Both the position numbers and the translations under genes were made by a program. DNA of 46,967 bases from CAYUIS01 sp964444825 (GTDB lineage: Bacteria; Chloroflexota; Anaerolineae; B4-G1), in NCBI GenBank assembly GCA_964444825.1, contig CAYUIS010000022.1, positions 1-46,967 on the forward strand, read 5' to 3'. Positions 24,507 through 33,158 of this stretch are shown piece by piece. Numbering within the stretch: position 1 is the stretch's first letter; each line of letters opens with the position of its first letter. The notes under the pieces were generated by a model that saw only the letters and a list, made by a program, of their open reading frames with translations, made no database searches and was not told where the DNA came from.

Positions 24507-25172
24507 TTATGCACCTCCTTGGTCTGGTTCGCCGTGGGGGTTTTCCTGCAACCCCCGAATCACTGTTTCCAACGCTGCCTGAAAAAGCGCCTCGCGCTCA
24601 ACGCCGATCATTTCCCGCCGCAGCGGGTGTTCCATCAACTCCAGTACGCCGTTCAGCGTAGCCCATAGGATACTGGCCGCCTGACGAGCGTCGCAGCGGC
24701 GAAACACTCCCTCATCCACCCCCTGCTGAATCGCCTTTGCTGCCCAGTCCAACCCATCCAGGCTTGCGGTCAACACCTGCCCATAGATCTCTGGGGTAAC
24801 CGAATCCTGGAAGCGGCCACGATCCGTCGCCATCAATAGCCGAAAGTATTCGGGCTTTTTCCCAAAAAAGGTGAGATAGGCTTGGCTCAGCCGCCGCACC
24901 CGCTCGGTGGCAACAAGAGGCTCCGTCGCTGCATAGGCCTTCGCCAGGGTCTCGACAAGCTCATCCAATCCTTCCAATAGCAAAAAAGCAAGGATGGTCT
25001 CCTTGCTTTCATAGTACAGGTATACGGTGCCTTTGCTGACTTCAGCTCGTTCAGCCACATCGTCAACGGTAGCGCGGTGAAAGCCATTTTCGAAAAACAC
25101 CGCACGAGCCGCCTGGAGGATGGAATGTCGTCGTTCTTCCTTCTCACGCTCACGACGCGCTCTGGTCGTCAC
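24507..25172 (-). CDS. TetR-family regulator of the acyl-CoA degradation operon
   Basis: A 221-residue TetR-family repressor. Residues 14-60 form the helix-turn-helix domain ('ILQAARAVFFENGFHRATVD', 'AERAEVSKGTVYLYYESKET'). The C-terminal ligand domain (about 70-205) fits FadR/PsrA-like sensors of acyl-CoA, but the ligand cannot be read from sequence. It probably starts at the GTG at 25172, behind AAGGTGA. It is the first gene of the operon, with the thiolase start touching its stop. An operator-like palindrome lies over its own promoter, so self-repression relieved by acyl-CoA is the likely mode of control. Confidence 0.92.
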   Translation of the reverse strand: MTTRARREREKEERRHSILQAARAVFFENGFHRATVDDVAERAEVSKGTVYLYYESKETILAFLLLEGLDELVETLAKAYAATEPLVATERVRRLSQAYLTFFGKKPEYFRLLMATDRGRFQDSVTPEIYGQVLTASLDGLDWAAKAIQQGVDEGVFRRCDARQAASILWATLNGVLELMEHPLRREMIGVEREALFQAALETVIRGLQENPHGEPDQGGA

Positions 25173-25207
25173 TCCGTCACCTTGTCTGCCAACTGGCGGT
25201 CATTTAC

Positions 25208-25248
25208 TGACTATTGGTCATTATACACCTGAAAACTGGCGTTGTCAA
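25208..25248 (-). promoter_or_regulatory. consensus promoter with overlapping TetR-type operator
   Basis: On the minus strand a perfect TTGACA (25243-25248) is followed after exactly 17 bp by a perfect TATAAT (25220-25225). The palindrome TGACTATTGGTCA (25208-25220; five of six pairs match) overlaps the expected start site, near 25213. A repressor there would block transcription of tetR and the seven downstream genes. Confidence 0.85.
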
Positions 25249-25279
25249 TGGGTTGTGGGGGTTTTTAAGGTTGGTTTGC

Positions 25280-25307
25280 TTGTGTCTCCTCGTTGCTGTG
25301 CTATAAT
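25280..25307 (+). promoter_or_regulatory. promoter for the TPTP protein and glycogen genes
   Basis: TTGTGT (25280-25285), a 16-bp spacer, then a perfect TATAAT (25302-25307). The start site would be near 25314, about 30 bases before the TTG start of the small membrane protein gene. It is divergent from the tetR promoter, 32 bases away. Confidence 0.65.
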
Positions 25308-25342
25308 GGAGGGCCAATGGCAATTTCCTACAGGAGGCATTC

Positions 25343-25522
25343 TTGCGACACTCAAGAAACCGACGGACACGCGCTATTCTCTGGACTATTAGCTTGGTGG
25401 TCGTTATCAGTATGGGCCTCAGTCTGGCCATCACGCTAGTACCACCGCGTACTGTCACGCCTACGCCCGTGCCCACCTTTACCCCTTTCCCCACTCGCAC
25501 GCCTACTCCCACTCCCTCGTAA
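25343..25522 (+). CDS. 59-residue membrane-anchored TPTP-tail protein
   Basis: A small gene with a TTG start behind a perfect ACAGGAGG. The N-terminus is strongly basic (RHSRNRRTR), then one hydrophobic helix (about residues 11-33), then a tail of Thr-Pro repeats ('VTPTPVPTFTPFPTRTPTPT') ending 'PS'. It is probably a single-pass protein with a short extracytoplasmic spacer tail. Proline/threonine tails of this kind are common on surface proteins of Chloroflexota. It sits between a good promoter and glgA, 70 bases upstream of the latter. Function unknown; the ribosome binding site and composition argue that it is real. Confidence 0.65.
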   Translation: MRHSRNRRTRAILWTISLVVVISMGLSLAITLVPPRTVTPTPVPTFTPFPTRTPTPTPS

Positions 25523-25592
25523 AGGTCCACATGGGTGACCGACTATTTGGTTGTCAGAGCGACAGATTTTCACGTCATTAAGGAGACCGGCT

Positions 25593-27056
25593 ATGGCCAA
25601 CAAGCCCCTCAAGGTGCTTTTTCTCTCCGCTGAGGCAGTTCCCTTCGCCAAGGTAGGTGGACTAGCCGACGTGGCTGGTTCGCTACCCCAAGCCATCCGA
25701 GCGCTAGGTCATGACGTGCGGCTGATGCTGCCCCGCTATGGCACCATTCGTAGCGACCAGTTTCATGTTGAGAAAATCGGCGATCCGTTCTCTGTTCCGG
25801 TTGGTCCTGGGCAGGAGTGTGTCCATCTGATGGGCACAACGCTTGGAGAGCCCGGCGAAGCGACTCCCGTGTATCTGATCTGGAACGATCAGTACTTTTC
25901 CTCGCGCGATGGTGTCTATGGCTTTGAGGACGATGCCCAGCGTTTTGCCGTCTTTGGGCGGGCGGCTCTTGCCTCACTTCGGATGCTGGATTGGCAGCCG
26001 GACATCATCCACGCCAATGACTGGCACACTGGCGTCGTACCGACCTGGTTGAACACAGATGGCCACAAGGATTCGTTCTATCGGGACATCGCCACCCTAT
26101 TTACGATCCATAACCTGGCCTACCAGGGAATCACCGGGCGATTGATCCTTACCTTTGCGCAGATGGAGTCTGTGCAACACCTCTCTGTTGAGCATCCCGG
26201 AACGGTGAACTGGATGGCCCAGGGCGTTGCCCATACCGATCTGATCAATACAGTCAGCATACAGTACGCGCAAGAGATTCTCACCCCAGAGATCGGAATG
26301 GGATTGGCGCCTTTGTTGCAGGCGCGCAAGGACCGGCTCTTTGGTGTGGTCAACGGGATTGACTATGTTGAGTGGAACCCGGCCACCGACCCTCATATCC
26401 CCCACCGTTTCGATGTCAAGGGCCTCGATCGGCGTGTCGCCAACAAGACGGTCCTGCAGCAGCAGGCACGCCTTCCTGTGCGATCTGAGGTTCCCCTGGT
26501 GGGAATGGTCTCGCGGCTGGACTCGGTCAAGGGTATGGATTTGGTCGAGCCGGTGCTGGATTGGCTTTTGGAGCGCGAGGCCCAGTTCGTCCTGCTTGGT
26601 ACCGGGCTTCCCGAGTACCACGAGATGCTCGAGCGGGTTCAGGCGCGTTTCCCGAATCGGATGCGCGTATTCCTCAAGTTCGACGAGGTTTTGGCACGGC
26701 GTATCTATGCGGGAGCCGACATGTTCCTGATGCCCAGTAGGATCGAACCCTGTGGGCTAGGACAGATGATCGCTATGCGTTATGGCTGTGTCCCTGTCGT
26801 GAGAGCGACTGGTGGCTTGGTCGACACGGTTGCTGATAACACGGCCAAGCGAGGGCGTGGCACAGGGTTCACTTTTACCGACTTTAGCCCGGAAGCGTGC
26901 CACGACGCTCTGGACCGGGCCTTGAAGGCCTATGCCACAAAAACGTCCTGGCGCAGGATTCAGCAGCGAGGTATGTCGAAGGATTTCTCCTGGTCGGCTT
27001 CGGCGAAAGAGTACGTCAAACTCTACAGGCGGGCGATCAAGCTGCACAGCGCGTAG
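25593..27056 (+). CDS. glgA: glycogen synthase (ADP-glucose type, GT5)
   Basis: A 487-residue GT5 glycogen/starch synthase that extends alpha-1,4-glucan from ADP-glucose in the cytoplasm. The N-terminal substrate motif is 'EAVPFAKVGGLADVAGSLP' (the KxGGL loop). 'IIHANDWHTGVVP' and 'ATLFTIHNLAYQG' follow. The C-terminal half has 'VGMVSRLDSVKGMDLV' and the catalytic 'SRIEPCGLGQMIAMRYG' with 'TGGLVDTV'. The length fits GlgA. The start at 25593 is preceded by TTAAGGAGA at good spacing; the frame opens 14 codons earlier without such a site. It is followed 18 bases later by glgC, so synthesis of ADP-glucose and of the polymer are co-expressed. Confidence 0.96.
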   Translation: MANKPLKVLFLSAEAVPFAKVGGLADVAGSLPQAIRALGHDVRLMLPRYGTIRSDQFHVEKIGDPFSVPVGPGQECVHLMGTTLGEPGEATPVYLIWNDQYFSSRDGVYGFEDDAQRFAVFGRAALASLRMLDWQPDIIHANDWHTGVVPTWLNTDGHKDSFYRDIATLFTIHNLAYQGITGRLILTFAQMESVQHLSVEHPGTVNWMAQGVAHTDLINTVSIQYAQEILTPEIGMGLAPLLQARKDRLFGVVNGIDYVEWNPATDPHIPHRFDVKGLDRRVANKTVLQQQARLPVRSEVPLVGMVSRLDSVKGMDLVEPVLDWLLEREAQFVLLGTGLPEYHEMLERVQARFPNRMRVFLKFDEVLARRIYAGADMFLMPSRIEPCGLGQMIAMRYGCVPVVRATGGLVDTVADNTAKRGRGTGFTFTDFSPEACHDALDRALKAYATKTSWRRIQQRGMSKDFSWSASAKEYVKLYRRAIKLHSA

Positions 27057-27074
27057 GAGACGAGGGGGATCGGA

Positions 27075-28334
27075 ATGCGTACCCTGGCGATGATCCTGGC
27101 GGGCGGTGCAGGTAACCGCCTGAGCGTACTGACCCAGAAACGCACCAAGCCCGCTGTACCCTTTGCCGGCAAGTACCGCATCATTGATTTTACACTCTCC
27201 AACTGCTCCAACTCTGGCATCTTTACCGTTGGCATTTGCACCCAATATCGGCCCCGTTCACTGAACGATCATATCCAGTCGGGTTGGCCCTGGGATTTGG
27301 ATCGAGTGAGTGGTGGCATCACCTTGCTTCAGCCCTATGTAGGCTCGCGCGATTCTGCTTGGTACCACGGCACTGCGGATGCCATTTATCAGAATATGGA
27401 CTATGTCCGCCGCCAACGCCCCGATGTCGTCCTGATCCTGGGAGGCGATCACATCTACAAGATGGACTATGATGTGCTCACCTCCTTCCATCTGGATCAC
27501 GAAGCCGACCTGACGATCGCCTCGGTGCGCGTTTCGTTGGAAGAGTCTCGTCGCTTTGGTATGTTGGAGACTGGCGATGATTACCGGGTTATCGGTTTTG
27601 ATGAGAAACCCGCTCAGCCCAGGGGTTCGTTGGGCTCGATGGGTATCTATGCCTTTAATCCTGATGTGCTGGATGAAATTCTGACGGCAGACCATGCTTG
27701 TGCCGGGTCGGGCCACGACTTTGGCGGTGACATCATCCCTCAAATGGTGCAGACCCATCGAGTCTATGCTTTCCCCTATCGAGGGTACTGGGTGGATGTC
27801 GGCACCATCGAGGCGTATTGGCAAGCTCACATGGACTTGCTGATAGACAAACCCCGCCTGGACCTTCTCGATCGGGAGTGGGTCATCCACACCCGAAGCG
27901 AAGAACGTCCTCCTGTCAGTATCCGGGATAGTGCAGTTATTCGGCGATCCCTCATCACCGATGGCTGCGTCATCGAGGGCACCGTGGAGAACTCGATCCT
28001 CTCGCCGGGCGTGGCCGTGCGGCAGGGAGCTGTGGTACGCCATTCTGTTCTGATGACCGACGTGGTGGTCGAAGAGAATGGTGTGGTAGATCGTGCCATC
28101 CTGGATAAGCGAGTTCAGGTCGGCGTGGGAGCACGTATTGGCAGTGCCGGCGCGCCATCGGTCGACGACCTAGCTGGTCTGAGTGGAGGGATCACCGTTG
28201 TCGGCAAGAACACACGACTCCCGGCCGGCGTGTGTGTCGGACGAGGTTGCACCATGGCTGCCGATCTCGGTGAGGAAGCTTGCGATAAGGATACCATCCC
28301 CGACGGAACGAGCATTGGAGTCGTGGGTGAATAG
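27075..28334 (+). CDS. glgC: glucose-1-phosphate adenylyltransferase (ADP-glucose pyrophosphorylase)
   Basis: A 419-residue nucleotidyltransferase making ADP-glucose from glucose-1-phosphate and ATP, the committed step of glycogen synthesis. The N-terminal motif 'MILAGGAGNRLSVLTQKRTK' binds the nucleotide, 'YHGTADAIYQNMDY' and 'VLILGGDHIYKMDY' hold the active site, and 'FDEKPAQP' and 'YWVDVGTIEAYWQAHMDLL' are substrate contacts. The C-terminal 120 residues form a left-handed beta helix with hexapeptide-like repeats, used for oligomerisation and allosteric control. The N-terminus ('GNRLSVLTQKRTKPAVPFAG') follows the GlgC rather than GlgD pattern. It lies between glgA and a large GH13 gene. Confidence 0.96.
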   Translation: MRTLAMILAGGAGNRLSVLTQKRTKPAVPFAGKYRIIDFTLSNCSNSGIFTVGICTQYRPRSLNDHIQSGWPWDLDRVSGGITLLQPYVGSRDSAWYHGTADAIYQNMDYVRRQRPDVVLILGGDHIYKMDYDVLTSFHLDHEADLTIASVRVSLEESRRFGMLETGDDYRVIGFDEKPAQPRGSLGSMGIYAFNPDVLDEILTADHACAGSGHDFGGDIIPQMVQTHRVYAFPYRGYWVDVGTIEAYWQAHMDLLIDKPRLDLLDREWVIHTRSEERPPVSIRDSAVIRRSLITDGCVIEGTVENSILSPGVAVRQGAVVRHSVLMTDVVVEENGVVDRAILDKRVQVGVGARIGSAGAPSVDDLAGLSGGITVVGKNTRLPAGVCVGRGCTMAADLGEEACDKDTIPDGTSIGVVGE

Positions 28335-28502
28335 TCAGCCACCCATGTCTAGGATTGGTTTGCCCTCATCTATACACAACCGGCGTCGCAGCGGCGACGG
28401 GTTTTCCCGCAAGTCTGGTCTATAGATTGGCTTTGGATTTGCTTGGCTGTCTGAACGACTGGCTGGGCAAGGGCCACAACACGAGGAGAGAGGCTGAGGC
28501 AG

Positions 28503-31500
28503 ATGGAGTTCCACATATCGCGCTGGGCGCGAGATCACTACCAGTTTGATCAATCCTTGTTCACCCTTAGCGGCAACGTCATCTTTGCCAACTTTCACGC
28601 CGTGCGAGTTTTTGCCCAGACGATGAACCGGAGACGGGATGTGGTCCGGTTCCCAGAGCAGGCCGTGAAAGCGGGACAGATCAACGCGATGGGCTTGATA
28701 GACGAGATCATGCACATCGTGGTTGGCCTGTACCGCGAGCAGATGAGCAGAGAGATCACGCAACAGGCGTTGGACTGGTTGTATGACAAGCTGGACCAAG
28801 AGACGATCGACACGACCCTGAGCAGGTTCGCAGACGAGTTTCCACCACTAGCCGTCTATCGACGGGATGTCTCCCTGGAAGACTATTTGGAGGCAGATAC
28901 CGACGGTATCCCCAATCGTCAGGTTGTTCTAGAGGAGATGCTCATGCTGTGGCTGGCAAACGCCAATCCAGCCTTTTCTCCATTCATTGAGTTTTTTGAC
29001 GACACGGCGTTGGTGAAGGAGACGGCCTATCGGCAGATTGTGTCCAGCCTCCACCAGTTCTTTGAGACGCAGCCTGCCTTTGGCCCCCAGGGCCAAAACC
29101 TGGTGGATATGCTCCGCAGCCCTGCTATTGCAGTCCCCCACTCGCTCTCAGGCCAACTGGAGTATATTCGAGAGCACTGGGGTCATCTGCTGGGGAAACA
29201 TCTATACCGTCTGTTGAGCAGTCTCGACCTGATCAAGGAGGAGGAGAAAGCGACATTTCTGGGGCCTGGCCCCAGCAGAGTGGCTGATTTTGCTGGACTT
29301 GAGCTAGAGCCTGAGCGTTTCAGCCAAGATCGGGAGTGGATGCCCAGTCTGGTGTTGATTGCCAAGAATGCCTACGTGTGGCTGGATCAACTCTCCAAAC
29401 AATACGAGCGTCCCATAACTCGGCTGGATCATGTGCCGGATAAAGAGTTGGATACCTTGGCCCGGCGGGGTTTCACCGGCATGTGGCTGATCGGTCTATG
29501 GGAGCGGAGCGCGGCCTCACGCAGGATCAAACAGATGTGCGGGAACCCCGAGGCCGTTGCGTCGGCCTATTCGCTGTTTGACTATCAGATCGCGGCTGAC
29601 CTGGGTGGCGATGATGGATTCCGCGATTTGAGAGAACGGGCCTGGAAGCGAGGCATTCGCATGGCCAGCGATATGGTGCCCAACCACGTAGGCATCGATG
29701 GCAAGTGGGTGATGGAGCACCCGGACTGGTTCATCGCACTAGACTACAGCCCCTTTCCTGGATACTCGTTCAATGGCCCAAACCTATCCTGGGATGAGCG
29801 AGTCGGTATATATGTCGAGGATCACTACTATGATCGCAGTGACGCAGCCGTGGTGTTCAAACGAGTCGATCACTGGACCGGAAGCACAAAGTACATCTAC
29901 CATGGCAATGACGGCACCAGTATGCCCTGGAACGATACTGCCCAACTGAACTATCTCAATCCCGAGGTTCGGGAGGCTGTGATCCAAACGATTCTTCACG
30001 TGGCGCGCAATTTCCCCATCATTCGTTTTGACGCCGCGATGACGCTGGCCAAGAAACACTATCAGCGACTGTGGTTCCCGGAGCCTGGTACAGGGGGAGA
30101 CATACCATCTCGAGCGGAGCACGGACTGACCAAAGCGGACTTTGACAGGTACATGCCCGCCGAGTTCTGGCGCGAGGTGGTGGACCGGGTGGCCCAAGAG
30201 GTGCCTGATACCCTGTTGCTGGCTGAGGCCTTTTGGCTGATGGAAGGATATTTTGTGCGCACGCTGGGAATGCACCGCGTATACAACAGTGCGTTTATGA
30301 ACATGCTCCGAGACGAGGACAATAGCAAGTACCGCAGCGTGGTAAAGAACACACTCGAGTTCGACCCCCAAATTCTCAAGCGGTATGTAAACTTTATGAA
30401 CAATCCCGACGAGCGGACCGCAGTTGACCAGTTCGGCAAGGGCGACAAGTACTTTGGTATCTGCACGATGATGGCCACGATGCCTGGCCTGCCGATGTTC
30501 GGACATGGTCAAATCGAGGGATATACTGAAAAGTATGGGATGGAATACCGGCGTGCCTATTGGGACGAGTGGCCGGATGGGTACCTGGTTGACCGCCACG
30601 AGCGGGAGATATTCCCACTGCTGCGTCGCCGCGCTCTGTTTGCGGAGGTCGACGATTTTCTGCTATATGATCTCTTTACACCCGAAGGCCACGTCAACGA
30701 AGATGTGTTTGCCTATTCCAATCGTGCAGGTGGTGAACGGGCGCTGGTCATCTACCACAACAAATACGCCGAGACCCAGGGTTGGATTCGGACCTCGGTG
30801 GCAAGCACAGTCAAGACCGACGAGGGAACACAGGTATTGGTACAAAAGTCCTTGGGAGACGGCCTGGCACTACAGAACGATGGCGGGACCTATACGATCT
30901 TTCGCGACCACGTCACCGGTCTGGAGTATATCCGCAACAACAAGGAGCTCTGGGAGAACGGGCTGTACGTTGAGCTGGGCGCGTACAAGGTCCATGTCTT
31001 TGTCGGCTTCCGCGAGGTGAGTGACGACGAGTGGCGCCAATATGGCCAACTGATGCGTTATCTGGACGGGCGTGGCGTGCCGGATATTGAGGAGGCCCTG
31101 AGAGAGGTATTCCTCCAGCCTGTCCATTATCCCTTCAGAAAGCTGGTCAATGCCGACATGTTCCGCCGGCTGATGGATGCTCGTGTGACCGAACCTGGAG
31201 GGCAGCTTGATCCGGGCCTTTTGGACGAGGTGGAGCAAAAGACGGCACGTCTGCTCACCGAGGTGATACGGATCACAGAATATGGCTCCCGACCCGCGGA
31301 GGTGCCTGACCAATCGCATACTGCGGTTGCGCAGCAGATTCGGCGGAAACTGGAGGTCATCCTGTCCTTGGAAACCCGGACCCTGCCCTCTCCCTTGTGC
31401 CAGGACGCCGTCTCTTGGCTGGACGACAAGCCGGCGACCTGGCCCACACTCCTGGGATGGCTTTTCATCCATGCCCTGGGGAGGGTTGTGGGCGAAAACA

Positions 31501-31964
31501 ACTTTGAGCAGGTCAGTCGTACCTGGATTGATGAGTGGCTGCTGGGCAAGATTACGGCCGGTGCGTTGAGGGACCTAGAATTGGATGAGGACGCAGCGTG
31601 GTGGGCGGTCACGACCATCAAGATACTCACCAGCCACCAGCGATGGTTTGACGTCGATGGTGACGGGCAGGCAGACAGGGTATGTCGGGTGTTGGAATCC
31701 TGGCTCCAAGACGACGAGGTGCGCCATTTACTCCAGGTGAACCGCTACCAGGGTGTCCTGTGGTTCAACAAAGAGGCGTTTGAGCAATTGCTGTGGTGGA
31801 TGATGGTGTCGGCCATCGTGACGATCGGTGCCGACCCCCTTCTTTCGGCGGCCGAGGTCGATGAAGGGATCGCTGCGTGTCACGACATAGTGACACAACT
31901 GCAGCAAGCTAAGGACGAGTCGGGATACCAGATCGAGGGATTGCTGGGAGCTGCCAGGGGATGA
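28503..31964 (+). CDS. very large GH13 alpha-amylase-family protein
   Basis: A 1153-residue protein with a GH13 catalytic core in the middle (about residues 290-800). The four conserved regions are visible: 'ASDMVPNHVG', 'PIIRFDAAMTLAK' (nucleophile Asp510), 'LLLAEAFWLMEG' (acid Glu575) and 'FMNNPDERTA' (Asp636), so it should be active. The roughly 290 residues before and 350 after the barrel are helical and match no domain I recognise. The family acts on alpha-glucans by hydrolysis or transfer. Placement behind glgA and glgC suggests a role in glycogen branching, trimming or maltosyl transfer, but it does not look like a standard GlgB. No signal peptide is present, so it is probably cytoplasmic. 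The next gene overlaps its end by four bases. Confidence 0.88.
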   Translation: MEFHISRWARDHYQFDQSLFTLSGNVIFANFHAVRVFAQTMNRRRDVVRFPEQAVKAGQINAMGLIDEIMHIVVGLYREQMSREITQQALDWLYDKLDQETIDTTLSRFADEFPPLAVYRRDVSLEDYLEADTDGIPNRQVVLEEMLMLWLANANPAFSPFIEFFDDTALVKETAYRQIVSSLHQFFETQPAFGPQGQNLVDMLRSPAIAVPHSLSGQLEYIREHWGHLLGKHLYRLLSSLDLIKEEEKATFLGPGPSRVADFAGLELEPERFSQDREWMPSLVLIAKNAYVWLDQLSKQYERPITRLDHVPDKELDTLARRGFTGMWLIGLWERSAASRRIKQMCGNPEAVASAYSLFDYQIAADLGGDDGFRDLRERAWKRGIRMASDMVPNHVGIDGKWVMEHPDWFIALDYSPFPGYSFNGPNLSWDERVGIYVEDHYYDRSDAAVVFKRVDHWTGSTKYIYHGNDGTSMPWNDTAQLNYLNPEVREAVIQTILHVARNFPIIRFDAAMTLAKKHYQRLWFPEPGTGGDIPSRAEHGLTKADFDRYMPAEFWREVVDRVAQEVPDTLLLAEAFWLMEGYFVRTLGMHRVYNSAFMNMLRDEDNSKYRSVVKNTLEFDPQILKRYVNFMNNPDERTAVDQFGKGDKYFGICTMMATMPGLPMFGHGQIEGYTEKYGMEYRRAYWDEWPDGYLVDRHEREIFPLLRRRALFAEVDDFLLYDLFTPEGHVNEDVFAYSNRAGGERALVIYHNKYAETQGWIRTSVASTVKTDEGTQVLVQKSLGDGLALQNDGGTYTIFRDHVTGLEYIRNNKELWENGLYVELGAYKVHVFVGFREVSDDEWRQYGQLMRYLDGRGVPDIEEALREVFLQPVHYPFRKLVNADMFRRLMDARVTEPGGQLDPGLLDEVEQKTARLLTEVIRITEYGSRPAEVPDQSHTAVAQQIRRKLEVILSLETRTLPSPLCQDAVSWLDDKPATWPTLLGWLFIHALGRVVGENNFEQVSRTWIDEWLLGKITAGALRDLELDEDAAWWAVTTIKILTSHQRWFDVDGDGQADRVCRVLESWLQDDEVRHLLQVNRYQGVLWFNKEAFEQLLWWMMVSAIVTIGADPLLSAAEVDEGIAACHDIVTQLQQAKDESGYQIEGLLGAARG

Positions 31965-32953
31965 AATGTTCCATCTGTAGCGCTGAGAACCCGCCAGAGG
32001 CGACGAGCTGTCACCAGTGTGGATTCAGTTTGACGCTGAGCCAGCCTGCGTGGCCGGATTTCCCCACCGTTGACGTTCCTGAACCGGTCGATGCCCCTCA
32101 GTGGCCCGAGGTGCCACAAATCGGCATACCTCTTCCTCCCGAAGAGCCTGTTTGGCCGGAAAGCGGCGATTTGACGATGCCTGCCGGGGATGCTGACGAT
32201 GAGGGGCCTGGTGTCCCTGAGGTTGTCGAAAGCCACACAGCACGGCCACGTGTCGACGCCGATGTCGTGCCACCGGGAGAGCCCTCCGACGACGAACTGG
32301 CGCGCTTCCATATCACGCGAGGGTTTGAGGCCATTCGTGAAGGCTTGCTGGGACAGGCCAGATGGGAGTTTGAACAAGCGCGTGATCTGGCCGACGACGT
32401 GGACATTGTCCATATGGCCCAGAGTCAACTTGATAGCCTGGTCAAGACTACGACAGAGCCGGTGGGGGAGCAAGCACGTCACGTTGGCAGGCGGCCTTCC
32501 GCTTCGACCCCGGTTTCGATTGCCATACGTGGCGGGGCGATAGACTGGCAACCGGTCGTTCGGATCGGCGTGATCGTCGGCGTGCTGAGTGGTATCCTCA
32601 CCGGTTGTAGCGCGGCGGTCTGTCTGGGTTTTCTGCTGGTTCCCCTGTCGGGCTTTGTCGCTGGCTGGGTGCTTGCACGTAGAAGGGCCAGTGTCCGTCC
32701 CACCGCTGATCAGGACAGCCAGGTGGCCGAGATCGTTCAAGCGGTTGTCGTTGGGGCAATTGCCGGCGCGGGTGGCTGGCTGGGACAAGTCATCGGTTAC
32801 CCGATCTGGCTGGCGTCTCTTTATGAGTCAGGGTCGGAGCCCCAGTTGTGGCTGTTCGTAGCATGTGTGTCTGGTGCTTTTGTTCCCCTGGCAGCCGCTA
32901 CCAGTGTCCTCGGGTGGAGGATCGCAGCACATAGAGAGCGTCGTAATTCGTAG
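31961..32953 (+). CDS. zinc-ribbon membrane protein of unknown function
   Basis: A 330-residue protein. Residues 1-22 form a zinc ribbon (CSIC...CHQCG). A proline- and acid-rich linker follows to about residue 110. Then comes a helical TPR-like stretch ('HITRGFEAIREGLLGQARWE'), and in the last 130 residues three or four hydrophobic helices (about 197-250 and 265-325). It starts with ATGA overlapping the GH13 stop by four bases, so it is translated with that enzyme. No known family was recognised as a whole. It may tether or regulate glycogen enzymes at the membrane, purely by context. Confidence 0.8.
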   Translation: MKCSICSAENPPEATSCHQCGFSLTLSQPAWPDFPTVDVPEPVDAPQWPEVPQIGIPLPPEEPVWPESGDLTMPAGDADDEGPGVPEVVESHTARPRVDADVVPPGEPSDDELARFHITRGFEAIREGLLGQARWEFEQARDLADDVDIVHMAQSQLDSLVKTTTEPVGEQARHVGRRPSASTPVSIAIRGGAIDWQPVVRIGVIVGVLSGILTGCSAAVCLGFLLVPLSGFVAGWVLARRRASVRPTADQDSQVAEIVQAVVVGAIAGAGGWLGQVIGYPIWLASLYESGSEPQLWLFVACVSGAFVPLAAATSVLGWRIAAHRERRNS

Positions 32954-32972
32954 TGTGTTGGAGCGATGACGG

Positions 32973-33158
32973 GTGGCAGTTGAGACCATCCATCAGGATT
33001 TGAATCAGGAGGTCACGGCGATTGGTGGGCACTATGTCCTGGTGAAGGGAATGTGCCTGCCCTTTCAGGGTCGGAAGGTGCTGTACCTGGTTGGCTATTC
33101 CGTTTTCGACGCGACTTGCTGTGGTATGGGCGGTTGTTCGTATGTCTTGCCGCCTTGA
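32973..33158 (+). CDS. short CCG/GGC-motif protein, probably truncated
   Basis: A 61-residue frame starting at GTG with GGAG upstream. Its end 'VLYLVGYSVFDATCCGMGGC' matches a conserved small family I recall only as a motif (D-x-x-CCG-x-GG-C-x-Y), which normally continues through 'VPG' for some 20 more residues. Here the frame stops three residues after 'CSYV', and sequence from an unrelated oxidoreductase begins in another frame. This suggests a deletion or rearrangement has cut the gene. The four Cys could bind metal. Function unknown. Confidence 0.5.
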   Translation: MAVETIHQDLNQEVTAIGGHYVLVKGMCLPFQGRKVLYLVGYSVFDATCCGMGGCSYVLPP

